Counted from the first letter of the stretch, positions 1-6,330 are shown. The stretch is DNA of 10,747 nt from Defluviicoccus vanus (GCF_014672695.1 NZ_CP053923.1:1750774-1761520), one strand, 5' to 3'. Numbers and translations are program-made. The notes: generated by a model from the letters alone, not told the origin.

Positions 1-75
1 GCCGATCGGGCGGAGCAAAACCAGACCACCGCCGAGACCGTCGATCCCGAGACCGGCGAAACCAGCAAGCCCTGA
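1..75 (+). CDS. C-terminal end of an unidentified protein (partial)
   Basis: Frame 1 is open from the window edge to a TGA at 73-75 and encodes a hydrophilic tail of 24 residues ending DPETGETSKP. About 20 of the 24 codons end in G or C, which fits coding sequence in this genome. A perfect hairpin begins 20 nt after the stop, which fits the 3' end of a transcription unit. The body of the protein lies outside the window, so no function can be assigned. It is not fully certain that this is coding. Confidence 0.55.
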   Translation, partial: ADRAEQNQTTAETVDPETGETSKP

Positions 76-95
76 TCCCCGAGGCAAAGCCGACG

Positions 96-129
96 CACGG
101 CAAGGGGCCCGATCGGGCCCCTTGCCGTG
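96..129 (+). terminator. Perfect 34-bp inverted repeat, likely terminator hairpin
   Basis: The arms 96-112 and 113-129 are exact reverse complements (17 bp each) with GATC at the centre. RNA from either strand would fold into a very stable stem. It lies 20 nt after the stop of the upstream gene. No T-run follows on the plus strand, so it is not a textbook intrinsic terminator. It could be a U-tract-less terminator, a 3'-end stabiliser or a protein-binding palindrome. Confidence 0.55.
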
Positions 130-195
130 ATTGCACCGCTCTCGCCCAAATGGCCTGCTTTTACTCCGCTACAGTGGCCCAGAATTGCTCCGCCG

Positions 196-729
196 TTGAC
201 ACGCAGAAAAGACGCACTCGCGGCTGCAGCCAATGCAGTCAAATCGGCAGCCGCAGAGATCGACGGCATCCGTGCCGAAATTACCGCGCTCAAGGCACAG
301 CGGGCGGAAGTCGAAGCCGCACCGCTCCCCGATCACGAGGTGAGCGCCGGGATCGATAGCCTGTTGGACACATTGGCGAGGAGTGCGCCGTATCATGGTC
401 CAGATGCCGTCATGGACGCGGTCGCCAAGGGTGGCACGCCAATGATCGAGCTGCACGGCGCAACGACGCTCGGCACGGTCACAGCGCTGCTGGTGCCACT
501 GCTGAGGACGCACCTACGCGACGCGCTGATGGCGCATCTGCGGCAGTACTACGAGGCGCACCCGCCAGGGCTGCCAGCCGCCGAACGGCAGCAACGGATC
601 GCTGAGATCGACCAGCAACTCCTGGAAATGGAAACGCAGGAAGTCGAGCTGGTGCGGTTTGCCGCCAATGCGGGCATCGCCATCGAGTATCGGCCTGACA
701 CCTCGCCCGCGGCCATCCTCGGGGTGTAG
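196..729 (+). CDS. Hypothetical coiled-coil protein
   Basis: I do not recognise this protein. From the TTG at 196 it has 177 residues. The first 40 or so after TRRKDAL are Ala/Glu/Lys-rich with heptad-like spacing (EIDGIRAEITALKAQRAEVEA), suggesting a coiled coil. A mixed middle includes a hydrophobic stretch near LGTVTALLVPLLRTHL. A second helical segment (EIDQQLLEMETQEVELVRF) precedes the end. There is no signal peptide, Cys cluster or catalytic motif. The frame is also open from a GTG at 127, which would give 200 aa. That GTG lies inside the 96-129 hairpin, and the 23 extra residues look non-coding, so I prefer 196, although no clear Shine-Dalgarno precedes it. A hairpin follows the stop closely. 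Its style resembles phage or island accessory proteins, but that is only an impression. Confidence 0.6.
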   Translation: MTRRKDALAAAANAVKSAAAEIDGIRAEITALKAQRAEVEAAPLPDHEVSAGIDSLLDTLARSAPYHGPDAVMDAVAKGGTPMIELHGATTLGTVTALLVPLLRTHLRDALMAHLRQYYEAHPPGLPAAERQQRIAEIDQQLLEMETQEVELVRFAANAGIAIEYRPDTSPAAILGV

Positions 730-744
730 CGGGCATCGGCCGCC

Positions 745-772
745 AAGGGGTGTCGCTTAGAGCGACCCCCTT
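745..772 (+). terminator. Hairpin terminator after the coiled-coil gene
   Basis: The arms 745-757 and 761-772 pair over 12 bp with one bulged T at 751 and a TAG loop. The stem begins 15 nt after the stop at 729. The downstream sequence TTCTCGCGCT is only weakly T-rich. Position and stability suggest termination of the upstream gene. Confidence 0.55.
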
Positions 773-1000
773 CTCGCGCTGTACCTAACCCATTGATTTC
801 GGCGCCCGTCGCAGTAATGCAGCCCAAATCGACCTTGGTTTTCTGCCCAGACCATGGGCAACCTGCCTAATAATACACATATTGCGTGTGTTTTTCGTCC
901 TGGACCTAGGAAACTTGCGGGCGGTTCCAGCGCACCCCTTTTCCTACCCCGGAAAGGTACCTAAACCGGGGGAAAGCCCACCCAAACCACGAAGGAGCCG
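773..1000 (+). other. Intergenic leader with several small hairpins
   Basis: No convincing gene is seen here. A GCCCA/TGGGC stem lies at 845-859. ACACAT/GTGTGT at 875-891 is followed by T892-T895 and resembles a weak intrinsic terminator. An imperfect CTGGACC/GGTTCCAG repeat spans 900-930. A CCCCGG/CCGGGG stem at 947-971 encloses the palindrome GGTACC. The last stem ends 21 nt before the AGGAG site of the next small ORF, so it may belong to that gene's 5' leader. I could not identify a well-spaced -35/-10 pair. Confidence 0.4.
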
Positions 1001-1150
1001 ATGATGCAGGATCATCCTGACGACGACGACCGCGACCAACGTCCGCAATATGGTCAGCCGCGCAAGCGTCCGCTACGGGTTGGCGATCGCGAGACCCTGG
1101 AGCGGATGCTGGAGCAAGACGAGTACTCGCCGGAGCCTCTAATCGACTGA
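1001..1150 (+). CDS. Small acidic N-terminus hypothetical protein (49 aa)
   Basis: ATG at 1001 (a second ATG follows at 1004) is preceded by AGGAG at 993-997, about 4-7 nt upstream depending on which ATG is used. This is the clearest ribosome binding site in the first 2 kb. The 49-residue product starts MMQDHPDDDDRDQ, with a run of Asp. It continues with a basic patch (QPRKRPLRVGDRE) and a short helix (TLERMLEQDEYSPEPL). It has no Cys, signal peptide or membrane segment. Its length is below the usual gene-calling cut-off. I do not recognise a family. The strong site and sensible composition support a real small gene, possibly the first of a short-ORF operon running to 1560. Confidence 0.5.
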   Translation: MMQDHPDDDDRDQRPQYGQPRKRPLRVGDRETLERMLEQDEYSPEPLID

Positions 1151-1200
1151 GCCGCCGGCGTGACCGTCATCCCACTGTCGCGCCTGGCGACGCGCGCCCG

Positions 1201-1356
1201 GTGCAGCTCCTGATCAAAGTCAGCCACCTCAACGCGTACATGGACGAGGTGGCGAGGAATCTTGCCTGCCCACGCATGGGGTGCCGCCATGTCGGGGCGC
1301 GGATTACGTTGATCAGAGCCAATGACACAAGCGGCTTCGTCGGCGGGATGCCGTGA
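1201..1356 (+). CDS. Small Cys-containing hypothetical protein (about 51 aa, start uncertain)
   Basis: The frame is open from 1021 to the TGA at 1354-1356. The first usual start is GTG at 1201, giving 51 aa. No good Shine-Dalgarno precedes it. The frame also contains a CTG at 1147-1149 overlapping the stop of the previous ORF (CTGA), with GGAG at 1132-1135, which would add 18 residues. The core reads VSHLNAYMDEVARNLACP and then C-R-H-x-G-A-R, with C23, C28 and H30. A Cys-x4-Cys-x-His followed by short beta-like strands (ARITLIRA) hints at a half zinc-ribbon or a DNA- or RNA-binding fragment, but one motif pair is not enough to claim it. The coherent composition supports coding. No family is recognised. 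Confidence 0.4.
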   Translation: MQLLIKVSHLNAYMDEVARNLACPRMGCRHVGARITLIRANDTSGFVGGMP

Positions 1357-1395
1357 TCAACCAGCCGTTAACCCCGCCGCCCTAATACTGGCGGC

Positions 1396-1560
1396 ATGAG
1401 TGGTGACATATGGTACGATCGCAAACGCTTTACTTCGCTCGAAGAGGCCCTGGCGTTCATCCGCATGCTGATTGACCCTGACACGCCGGACGAGCCTGAC
1501 GGGCCGCCGCCGGCGCAGCCACCATCGCTGCGCGTCATCATCGGTGGCAGGTGCAAGTGA
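1396..1560 (+). CDS. Small hypothetical protein (54 aa)
   Basis: ATG at 1396 to TGA at 1558-1560 encodes 54 residues. The N-terminal half (MSGDIWYDRKRFTSLEEAL, then AFIRMLI) looks like a short strand followed by an amphipathic helix. A Pro/Asp-rich linker (DPDTPDEPDGPPP) follows, then a hydrophobic-basic end (LRVIIGGRCK). There is no obvious Shine-Dalgarno. A 6-bp stem (1376-1381 with 1390-1395) ends directly at the start codon and could mask initiation. This is the third small ORF in the same direction after 1001, spaced 39 nt from the previous one. The family is not recognised. Confidence 0.45.
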   Translation: MSGDIWYDRKRFTSLEEALAFIRMLIDPDTPDEPDGPPPAQPPSLRVIIGGRCK

Positions 1561-1723
1561 CCGTTACGAACGGCGCGCAGCTTGGGGCGCCTTATGCCTC
1601 AGAGCGGAAAATGTCTTCGCCACGATCCACCCGCAACCGATACAAAGTTGTGGGCTGAATTGTGGGCCGACTTCTTGGCCCTTAAGAAAAATTCCCTTAT
1701 TACAATCAGTTACGGCATAGCGA
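1561..1723. other. Non-coding gap at the 3' side of tRNA-Ser
   Basis: No supported gene lies here. A GGGCC/GGCCC stem with an 8-nt loop lies at 1664-1681. The segment 1682-1720 is clearly AT-richer than its surroundings. Frames that run through this gap into the tRNA are open only by chance. The frame reading DTKLWAELWADFLALKK looks slightly protein-like, but it lacks a start and runs into the tRNA gene. Confidence 0.4.
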
Positions 1724-1815
1724 TGGCGGAGGGGGTGGGATTCGAACCCACGGTACCCGGTAAAGGGTACAACGGTTTTCGAGACCGCCCCGATCGACCG
1801 CTCCGGCACCCCTCC
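1724..1815 (-). tRNA. tRNA-Ser(CGA), decodes UCG
   Basis: The minus strand folds into a class II tRNA of 92 nt including an encoded CCA (1726-1724). The acceptor stem GGAGGGG pairs with CCCCTCC over 7 bp, followed by discriminator G. The D stem is CCG/CGG. The anticodon loop is CTCGAAA, giving anticodon CGA for serine UCG codons. The long variable arm (GTACCC/GGGTAC) is typical of serine tRNAs. The T arm GTGGG-TTCGAAT-CCCAC is perfect. Its 3' end faces the small-ORF region. Confidence 0.96.
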
Positions 1816-1833
1816 TGCTTCGCTCTCAGATCG

Positions 1834-1862
1834 TGCGTACGCTTCGTCCCACCTGATAGCAA
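1834..1862 (-). promoter_or_regulatory. Possible promoter for tRNA-Ser
   Basis: On the minus strand, TTGCTA (1862-1857) is followed after 17 nt by TACGCA (1839-1834), ending 18 nt before the tRNA 5' end. Spacing and position fit a sigma-70 promoter, but the match to consensus is moderate. Confidence 0.35.
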
Positions 1863-1993
1863 GACATGGCGGCACGCCAGCGATGAAGGGCGGCACGCTA
1901 ACCGAAACGACCGCGTACCGCAATAACGTCACTGCGATCCCCGGCATCAGCCAGCCGCCACCTTCCAGCAAGCAAGTTCCAGCGGGCAGTGTG

Positions 1994-2022
1994 TTGACAG
2001 CCGCGGCCGCGGTCGGTAAATC
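1994..2022 (+). promoter_or_regulatory. Sigma-70-type promoter of the rplU operon
   Basis: A perfect -35 TTGACA (1994-1999) is followed after 17 nt by TAAATC (2017-2022) as the -10, predicting a start near 2029 and a leader of about 48 nt. The spacer contains the perfect palindrome CCGCGGCCGCGG (2001-2012). This is the best promoter match in the window and precedes the first gene of the ribosomal-protein block. Confidence 0.65.
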
Positions 2023-2026
2023 TCAT

Positions 2027-2050
2027 CGCGACGTCGCGCCCCCTGGCGCG
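2027..2050 (+). promoter_or_regulatory. Palindrome and leader hairpin upstream of rplU
   Basis: CGCGACGTCGCG (2027-2038) is a perfect palindrome at the predicted transcription start. It overlaps a second stem, CGCGCC (2035-2040) with GGCGCG (2045-2050) and loop CCCT. The two share 2035-2038, so they could be alternative folds. Ribosomal-protein leaders often bind the protein they encode. Whether this one does for L21 is speculation. Confidence 0.4.
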
Positions 2051-2076
2051 CGGATAGGAGATATTTCGGATCAGCC

Positions 2077-2487
2077 ATGTTCGCAGTCATTCGCACCGGC
2101 GGTAAACAACATCGGGTTGCCGCGAACGATCGCATCGTCATCGAGCGTCTGACCGCCGATGCGGGCGATGCCGTGGAATTCGACGATATCATTATGCTCG
2201 CGCCCGACGGCGAAGCGCCGCTCGTCGGCGACGCCGTTCCGGACGCGGCACGCGTCTTCGGCAAGGTGGTGGAACAGACCCGCGGTCCGAAGCTCCTTAT
2301 CTTCAAGAAGAAGCGTCGTAAAAACCACCGGCGGATGCGCGGCCATCGCCAGGATTTGACGGTGGTCAAAATCAGCGGCGTCAGCCTTGATGGCAGCGTG
2401 CCGGTAGCGGCCGCAGCGGAGGCACCCATGGCCGCCGTAGCGACGCCGGCGGTAGAAGAGCAGCGCATTGCCGAACTAGTGGAGTAA
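2077..2487 (+). CDS. rplU: 50S ribosomal protein L21
   Basis: L21 is a 23S rRNA-binding protein of the large ribosomal subunit. The N-terminus MFAVIRTGGKQHRV is the family hallmark. The conserved basic segment KKKRRKNHRRMRGHRQ lies near residues 77-91, followed by LTVVKI. The core ends near residue 102. Residues 103-136 form an Ala/Pro/Glu-rich tail, making the protein longer than the 103-aa E. coli form, as is common in alphaproteobacteria. The ATG at 2077 is fixed by the N-terminal motif. The Shine-Dalgarno is weak: AGGAG at 2056-2060 lies 16 nt away, and CGGA is closer. It is first in the operon, 6 nt before rpmA, behind a strong promoter. Confidence 0.97.
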   Translation: MFAVIRTGGKQHRVAANDRIVIERLTADAGDAVEFDDIIMLAPDGEAPLVGDAVPDAARVFGKVVEQTRGPKLLIFKKKRRKNHRRMRGHRQDLTVVKISGVSLDGSVPVAAAAEAPMAAVATPAVEEQRIAELVE

Positions 2488-2493
2488 ACGTCA

Positions 2494-2751
2494 ATGGCAC
2501 ACAAGAAAGCCGGCGGCAGTTCACGCAACGGCCGCGACAGTGCCGGGCAACGCCTTGGGGTGAAAAAGTTCGGTGGCCAGTTCGTCATCCCGGGCAACAT
2601 CATCATTCGCCAGCGTGGCACCCGCTATCATCCGGGCGCCAATGTGGGCATCGGTCGTGACCATACCCTGTTCGCGCTGAGCGAGGGACGCGTCGCCTTC
2701 CGCCGTGCTTACAAGAGCCGGGTCTTCGTTTCGATCGAGCCGATCGGCTAA
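2494..2751 (+). CDS. rpmA: 50S ribosomal protein L27
   Basis: L27 sits near the peptidyl-transferase centre, where its N-terminal tail contacts tRNA. The 85-residue product begins MAHKKAGGSSRNGRDS with the characteristic QRLGVKKFGGQ. It continues with GNIIIRQRGT and HPGANVGIGRDHTLFAL, all family-typical, and has the same length as the E. coli protein. There is no cleavable N-terminal leader of the Firmicutes kind. GGAG at 2481-2484 overlaps the end of rplU and lies 9 nt before the ATG. It is cotranscribed with rplU. Confidence 0.97.
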   Translation: MAHKKAGGSSRNGRDSAGQRLGVKKFGGQFVIPGNIIIRQRGTRYHPGANVGIGRDHTLFALSEGRVAFRRAYKSRVFVSIEPIG

Positions 2752-2783
2752 CATAGCCGACGCATCGCCGGGGCGAGCGGGCT

Positions 2784-2800
2784 GCCGCCGAACCGGCGGC
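2784..2800 (+). other. Hairpin in the rpmA-obgE gap
   Basis: GCCGCCG (2784-2790) pairs with CGGCGGC (2794-2800) around AAC. There is no T-run after it. It ends just before GAGGAG (2805-2810), the ribosome binding site of obgE. It may reduce read-through or adjust obgE translation relative to the abundant ribosomal proteins. Confidence 0.4.
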
Positions 2801-2819
2801 GGCTGAGGAGAGTCTTGCG

Positions 2820-3863
2820 GTGCGCTTCGTCGACGAAACCAAAGTGCTCGTGCGCAGCGGTGACGGGGGCAATGGCTGCCTGTCCTTCCGGCGCGAAAAA
2901 TTTATCGAGTTCGGCGGCCCCAACGGTGGCAACGGCGGCGATGGCGGTGATGTGGTGGTGGAGGCCATTGACGGCCTGAACACCCTGATCGACTACCGCT
3001 ACAAGCGGCATTTCCGCGCCGGCAACGGTCACAACGGCATGGGGCAGGGGTGCACCGGTGGCCGCGGTGCCGATGTGGTGCTGAAGGTGCCGGCGGGTAC
3101 CCAGGTGTTCAGCGAGGACGCCAGCATCCGCTACGCCGATTTGCTCACCCCGGGTGACCGGGCGGTGATCGCCCACGGCGGTCGCGGCGGTCGCGGTAAC
3201 GCCTGCTTCAAGTCTTCGACCAATCAGGCGCCACGCCGCGCCGATCCCGGCCAACCGGGCGAGGAATTCGTCATTATCCTGCGCCTCAAGCTACTGGCCG
3301 ACGCCGGGTTGATTGGCTTGCCAAACGCTGGCAAGTCGACGTTTCTCGCCACCGTCTCCCGGGCGCGGCCGAAAATCGCCGACTATCCCTTCACCACGCT
3401 CTATCCGCAATTGGGCGTGGTCGGCGTCGACCGCGACGAGTTCGTCCTCGCCGACATCCCTGGCCTGATCGAAGGCGCGCACCGCGGCGCCGGACTCGGA
3501 ATCCGCTTTCTCGGCCACGTGGAGCGTTGCCGGGTACTGGTGCATCTGGTGGATGGCACGCAGGAGGACGTGGTCGCGGCCTATCGGACGGTTCGCGGCG
3601 AACTCGATGCCTACGCCGCCGGTCTGTCGGCAAAACAGGAACTGGTGGCGCTAACCAAGATCGATGCGTTGACCCCGGATTTGGTGGCCAGGCGGCGCGC
3701 GGACTTGGCGGCGGCCGTCGGGCGACCGGTGGCGGCCATTTCGGCGGTCAATGCCGCCGGCATGCGCCATCTTCTCGGTCGCATTCGTGACTGCGTGCGC
3801 GACACTGCCCCTGGCAATACCGCAGCAACCGACGCCGACCCGGTCAGCACCGACAACGCATGA
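2820..3863 (+). CDS. obgE: GTPase Obg (CgtA), ribosome assembly
   Basis: Obg is an essential GTPase acting in 50S subunit maturation and stress signalling. The 347-residue product has the glycine-rich Obg domain (about 1-158, with SGDGGNGCLSFRREKF and repeated GG motifs) followed by a G domain. The P-loop GLPNAGKST is at 166-174, the switch II motif DIPGLIEGA at 212-220 and the G4 position TKID at 279-282. The G4 motif has Thr in place of the usual first Asn. SAVNAAG is the likely G5. The C-terminus is short, without a clear OCT domain. The start is GTG at 2820, supported by GAGGAG 9 nt upstream and by alignment of RFVDETKV with the family N-terminus. It follows the L21/L27 genes as in most bacteria and overlaps proB by 4 nt. 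Confidence 0.96.
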   Translation: MRFVDETKVLVRSGDGGNGCLSFRREKFIEFGGPNGGNGGDGGDVVVEAIDGLNTLIDYRYKRHFRAGNGHNGMGQGCTGGRGADVVLKVPAGTQVFSEDASIRYADLLTPGDRAVIAHGGRGGRGNACFKSSTNQAPRRADPGQPGEEFVIILRLKLLADAGLIGLPNAGKSTFLATVSRARPKIADYPFTTLYPQLGVVGVDRDEFVLADIPGLIEGAHRGAGLGIRFLGHVERCRVLVHLVDGTQEDVVAAYRTVRGELDAYAAGLSAKQELVALTKIDALTPDLVARRRADLAAAVGRPVAAISAVNAAGMRHLLGRIRDCVRDTAPGNTAATDADPVSTDNA

Positions 3864-5005
3864 GCCCCTTCCGCCAAAGCACCGAATTGGGGTTGAGCCG
3901 CCGACTGGTGATCAAGATCGGCTCGGCGATGCTGGTGGACGAGGAGACTGGCGCTATCCGCCGCTCCTGGCTGCAATCGCTCGTCGATGATCTGGCGGTT
4001 CTGCGCAGCGACGGTTGCGAGGTAATCATCGTCTCCTCCGGTGCCATTGCCGTTGGCCGCCGCCAACTGCATTTCACCAACGGCGCCCTGCATCTTGATG
4101 AGAAGCAGGCCGCCGCCGCCGCTGGCATGATCCTCCTCGCCCACGCCTATCAGGAGGTGCTGGCCGATCACCAGATCACCGTCGCCCAGGTGCTACTCAC
4201 CCTCGACGATAGCGAAGACCGCCGGCGCTATATCAACGCCCGCAGCACCCTCGCCACCTTGTTGCGGGTCGGTGCGGTGCCGTTGATCAATGAGAACGAC
4301 ACCGTCGCCACCGACGAGATTCGCTTCGGCGACAACGATCGCCTTGCCGCGCGCGTCGCGGCGATGATCAGCGCCGATACTCTGGTCCTGCTCTCCGACA
4401 TCGACGGTCTCTACACTGCCGACCCGCACCGCGATCCTGAAGCGCGACTGCTGCCCGAAGTGCGTGAGATCACTGCCGAAATCGACGCGATGGCGGATAC
4501 CAGCCGCTCGGCGGTCGGCACCGGCGGCATGGTCACCAAGCTGGCGGCAGCGAAGATCGCCATCGCTGCCGGTTGCCGAATGGTGATCGCCGCCGGTGAC
4601 CACCCTCACCCGCTGGCGCGAATCCGCGGTGGCGCTGCCTGCACTTGGTTCCTCCCCGAGCGGTCGCCACAGGCGGCACGCAAGCGCTGGATCGGTGGCA
4701 CTCTCAACCCCGCGGGTTCGTTGGTCATCGATGCCGGCGCCGTATCGGCACTGATGCAGGGCAAAAGCCTGCTGCCGGCGGGCGTCATCGCGATTGAAGG
4801 TGATTTCGGCAAGGGCGCGGCGGTGCTTATCCGGGCCGGAACTGGCGAGATTCTCGGCCGTGGCCTCTGCGCCTATTCGGCCGCGGACGCCAGACGAATC
4901 ATCGGCCACAAAACTCGTGAAATAGAAGCATGCCTCGGTTACCGTGGTCGGGATGAGTTGATACACCGTGACGATCTCGCGCTGGACGTAAAGAAACGAA
5001 AATGA
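3860..5005 (+). CDS. proB: Glutamate 5-kinase (proline biosynthesis)
   Basis: ProB phosphorylates L-glutamate to gamma-glutamyl phosphate, the first and normally proline-inhibited step of proline synthesis. The amino-acid-kinase domain spans roughly residues 14-255. It shows KIGS at 19-22, SSGAIAVG at 59-66, the substrate-binding stretch from NENDTVAT (144) to DNDRLAARVA, SDIDGLYTADP at 179-189 and GTGGMVTKL at 220-228. A C-terminal PUA domain follows from about 280 to 360. At 381 aa it has the usual length of PUA-containing enzymes. The ATG at 3860 overlaps the obgE stop (ATGA). With no separate ribosome binding site, translation is probably coupled. The product feeds ProA, encoded next. Confidence 0.96.
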   Translation: MSPFRQSTELGLSRRLVIKIGSAMLVDEETGAIRRSWLQSLVDDLAVLRSDGCEVIIVSSGAIAVGRRQLHFTNGALHLDEKQAAAAAGMILLAHAYQEVLADHQITVAQVLLTLDDSEDRRRYINARSTLATLLRVGAVPLINENDTVATDEIRFGDNDRLAARVAAMISADTLVLLSDIDGLYTADPHRDPEARLLPEVREITAEIDAMADTSRSAVGTGGMVTKLAAAKIAIAAGCRMVIAAGDHPHPLARIRGGAACTWFLPERSPQAARKRWIGGTLNPAGSLVIDAGAVSALMQGKSLLPAGVIAIEGDFGKGAAVLIRAGTGEILGRGLCAYSAADARRIIGHKTREIEACLGYRGRDELIHRDDLALDVKKRK

Positions 5006-6309
5006 CTGCGATCACCGCCGACATCGCCGCCGCCTCTCACGCCCCGGAGAGCGACGGCCTGCGCCAGTTGATGCATCACATCGCTACCTCGGCCCGTGCG
5101 GCGGCAACGATTCTCGCAACAGTCACCGGCTCCGCCAAGGATCAGGCGCTGCGGCAGGCGGCCACTGTTCTGCGTGCCCGCAACCGCGATATTCTCTCCG
5201 CCAATCGTCGCGATCTTGATGCAGCGCATCGCAAGCAGCTGAGTCCGGCGCTGGTGGACCGACTCGAGCTGAACGAAGGGCGAATTGAGGCAATGGCGCG
5301 CGGTCTGGAAGAGATCGCCGACCTGCCTGATCCGGTTGGACAGGTCATTGCCAGTTGGGAGCGACCGAACGGTCTGCAGATCGAACGCGTTAGCACGCCC
5401 ATCGGCGTCATCGGCGTCATCTACGAATCTCGTCCAAACGTCACCGCCGATGCCGCCGGTCTGTGTTTGAAGGCCGGCAATGCCGCCATCCTGCGATGTG
5501 GCTCGGAAAGCTTCGCCACATCCTCCATTATTATGGAATGCATTGCCGCTGCTCTGGTGGCGGCGGGGCTGCCAGAAACCAGCATCCAACTGGTCCCAAC
5601 CACCGAACGCGGTGCCGTCGGCGAGATGCTGCAGATGCATGGCATCATTGATGTGATCATTCCTCGCGGTGGCCGATCGCTCATTCAGCGGGTGACTGCC
5701 GAAAGCCGGGTGCCGCTGTTCGAACACCTCGAAGGCATCTGTCACACCTACATCCACGCCAAAGCCAATCCGGAGGTGGCGCGGCAGGTGACCTTGAACG
5801 CCAAGATGCGCCGACCCGGCATCTGCGGCGCGACGGAGACGCTGCTCATCGATCGCAGCGTTGCACCGGGCCTCTTGCCCGACATCCTGGGCGATTTGCT
5901 GGCGGCCGGTTGCGAAGTGCGCGGCGATGCGATCACCCGTGTGCTGGACAGTCGCGTCCAGCCCGCCACTGAACAGGATTGGGATACGGAGTATCTCGAC
6001 AAGATTATCGCGGTGAAGGTGGTGGATGGCGTCGACGCCGCCATCGATCATATCCGCCGTCATTCCTCGCACCATACTGAGGCAATCATCACCGAGGATG
6101 CGCAAGCGGCAGCGAAGTTCGTCGACAGCATCGACAGCGCTATCCTGATGATCAACGCGTCGACGCAATTCGCTGACGGTGGTGAGTTTGGGATGGGTGC
6201 CGAAATCGGCATCGCCACCGGTAAGCTGCACGCTCGCGGCCCGGTCGGCGTGGAGCAACTCACCAGCTTCAAGTACATCGTCCGCGGTACCGGACAATGC
6301 CGGCCTTAG
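5002..6309 (+). CDS. proA: Glutamate-5-semialdehyde dehydrogenase (gamma-glutamyl phosphate reductase)
   Basis: ProA reduces gamma-glutamyl phosphate with NADPH to glutamate-5-semialdehyde, which cyclises toward proline. It belongs to the aldehyde dehydrogenase superfamily. The cofactor-binding stretch begins ESRPNVTADA at residue 142 and continues LKAGNAAILRCGSE. IPRGG and HLEGICHTYIH follow. The catalytic cysteine is C275 in GICGATETLL. The C-terminal family signature EIGIATGKLHARGPVG and LTSFKYIVRGTGQ is present. At 435 aa it is of normal length, with a variable N-terminal 25 residues. ATG at 5002 overlaps the proB stop by 4 nt, implying coupled synthesis of the two enzymes, which act as partners on a labile intermediate. 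Confidence 0.96.
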   Translation: MTAITADIAAASHAPESDGLRQLMHHIATSARAAATILATVTGSAKDQALRQAATVLRARNRDILSANRRDLDAAHRKQLSPALVDRLELNEGRIEAMARGLEEIADLPDPVGQVIASWERPNGLQIERVSTPIGVIGVIYESRPNVTADAAGLCLKAGNAAILRCGSESFATSSIIMECIAAALVAAGLPETSIQLVPTTERGAVGEMLQMHGIIDVIIPRGGRSLIQRVTAESRVPLFEHLEGICHTYIHAKANPEVARQVTLNAKMRRPGICGATETLLIDRSVAPGLLPDILGDLLAAGCEVRGDAITRVLDSRVQPATEQDWDTEYLDKIIAVKVVDGVDAAIDHIRRHSSHHTEAIITEDAQAAAKFVDSIDSAILMINASTQFADGGEFGMGAEIGIATGKLHARGPVGVEQLTSFKYIVRGTGQCRP

Positions 6310-6330
6310 CTGTTGTGCCCGCTTCGCCAC

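Larger units (their letters stand above)
1816..2076. other. Divergent intergenic region between tRNA-Ser and rplU
   Basis: Transcription leaves this gap in both directions: tRNA-Ser to the left and the rplU operon to the right. A 10-bp direct repeat GGCGGCACGC occurs at 1868-1877 and 1889-1898, 21 bp apart (two helical turns). The rplU promoter and leader palindromes occupy 1994-2053. No gene is seen in it. Confidence 0.55.

Noticed and set aside
127..195. GTG start at 127 for the coiled-coil protein
   Set aside because: The GTG is inside the 34-bp hairpin and the 23 extra residues do not look like protein sequence. It is kept only as an alternative.
817..964. Tiny ORFs of 17 codons (from 817) and 36 codons (from 854)
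   Set aside because: Neither has a ribosome binding site, and the region is filled with small hairpins more typical of a leader.
1582..1926. Plus-strand frame with MAEGVGFEPTVP reading through the tRNA
   Set aside because: This is the well-known false protein produced by translating the antisense of a serine tRNA gene. The clear tRNA fold explains the sequence.
1564..1971. Minus-strand frame with GVPERSIGAVSK and YRGFESHPLR
   Set aside because: It is a translation of the tRNA-Ser gene itself and its flanks, another common spurious annotation.
4939..6330. 463-codon open frame antisense to proA
   Set aside because: It is a shadow of the GC-rich proA codons. No recognisable domain is present, and proA is certain on the other strand.
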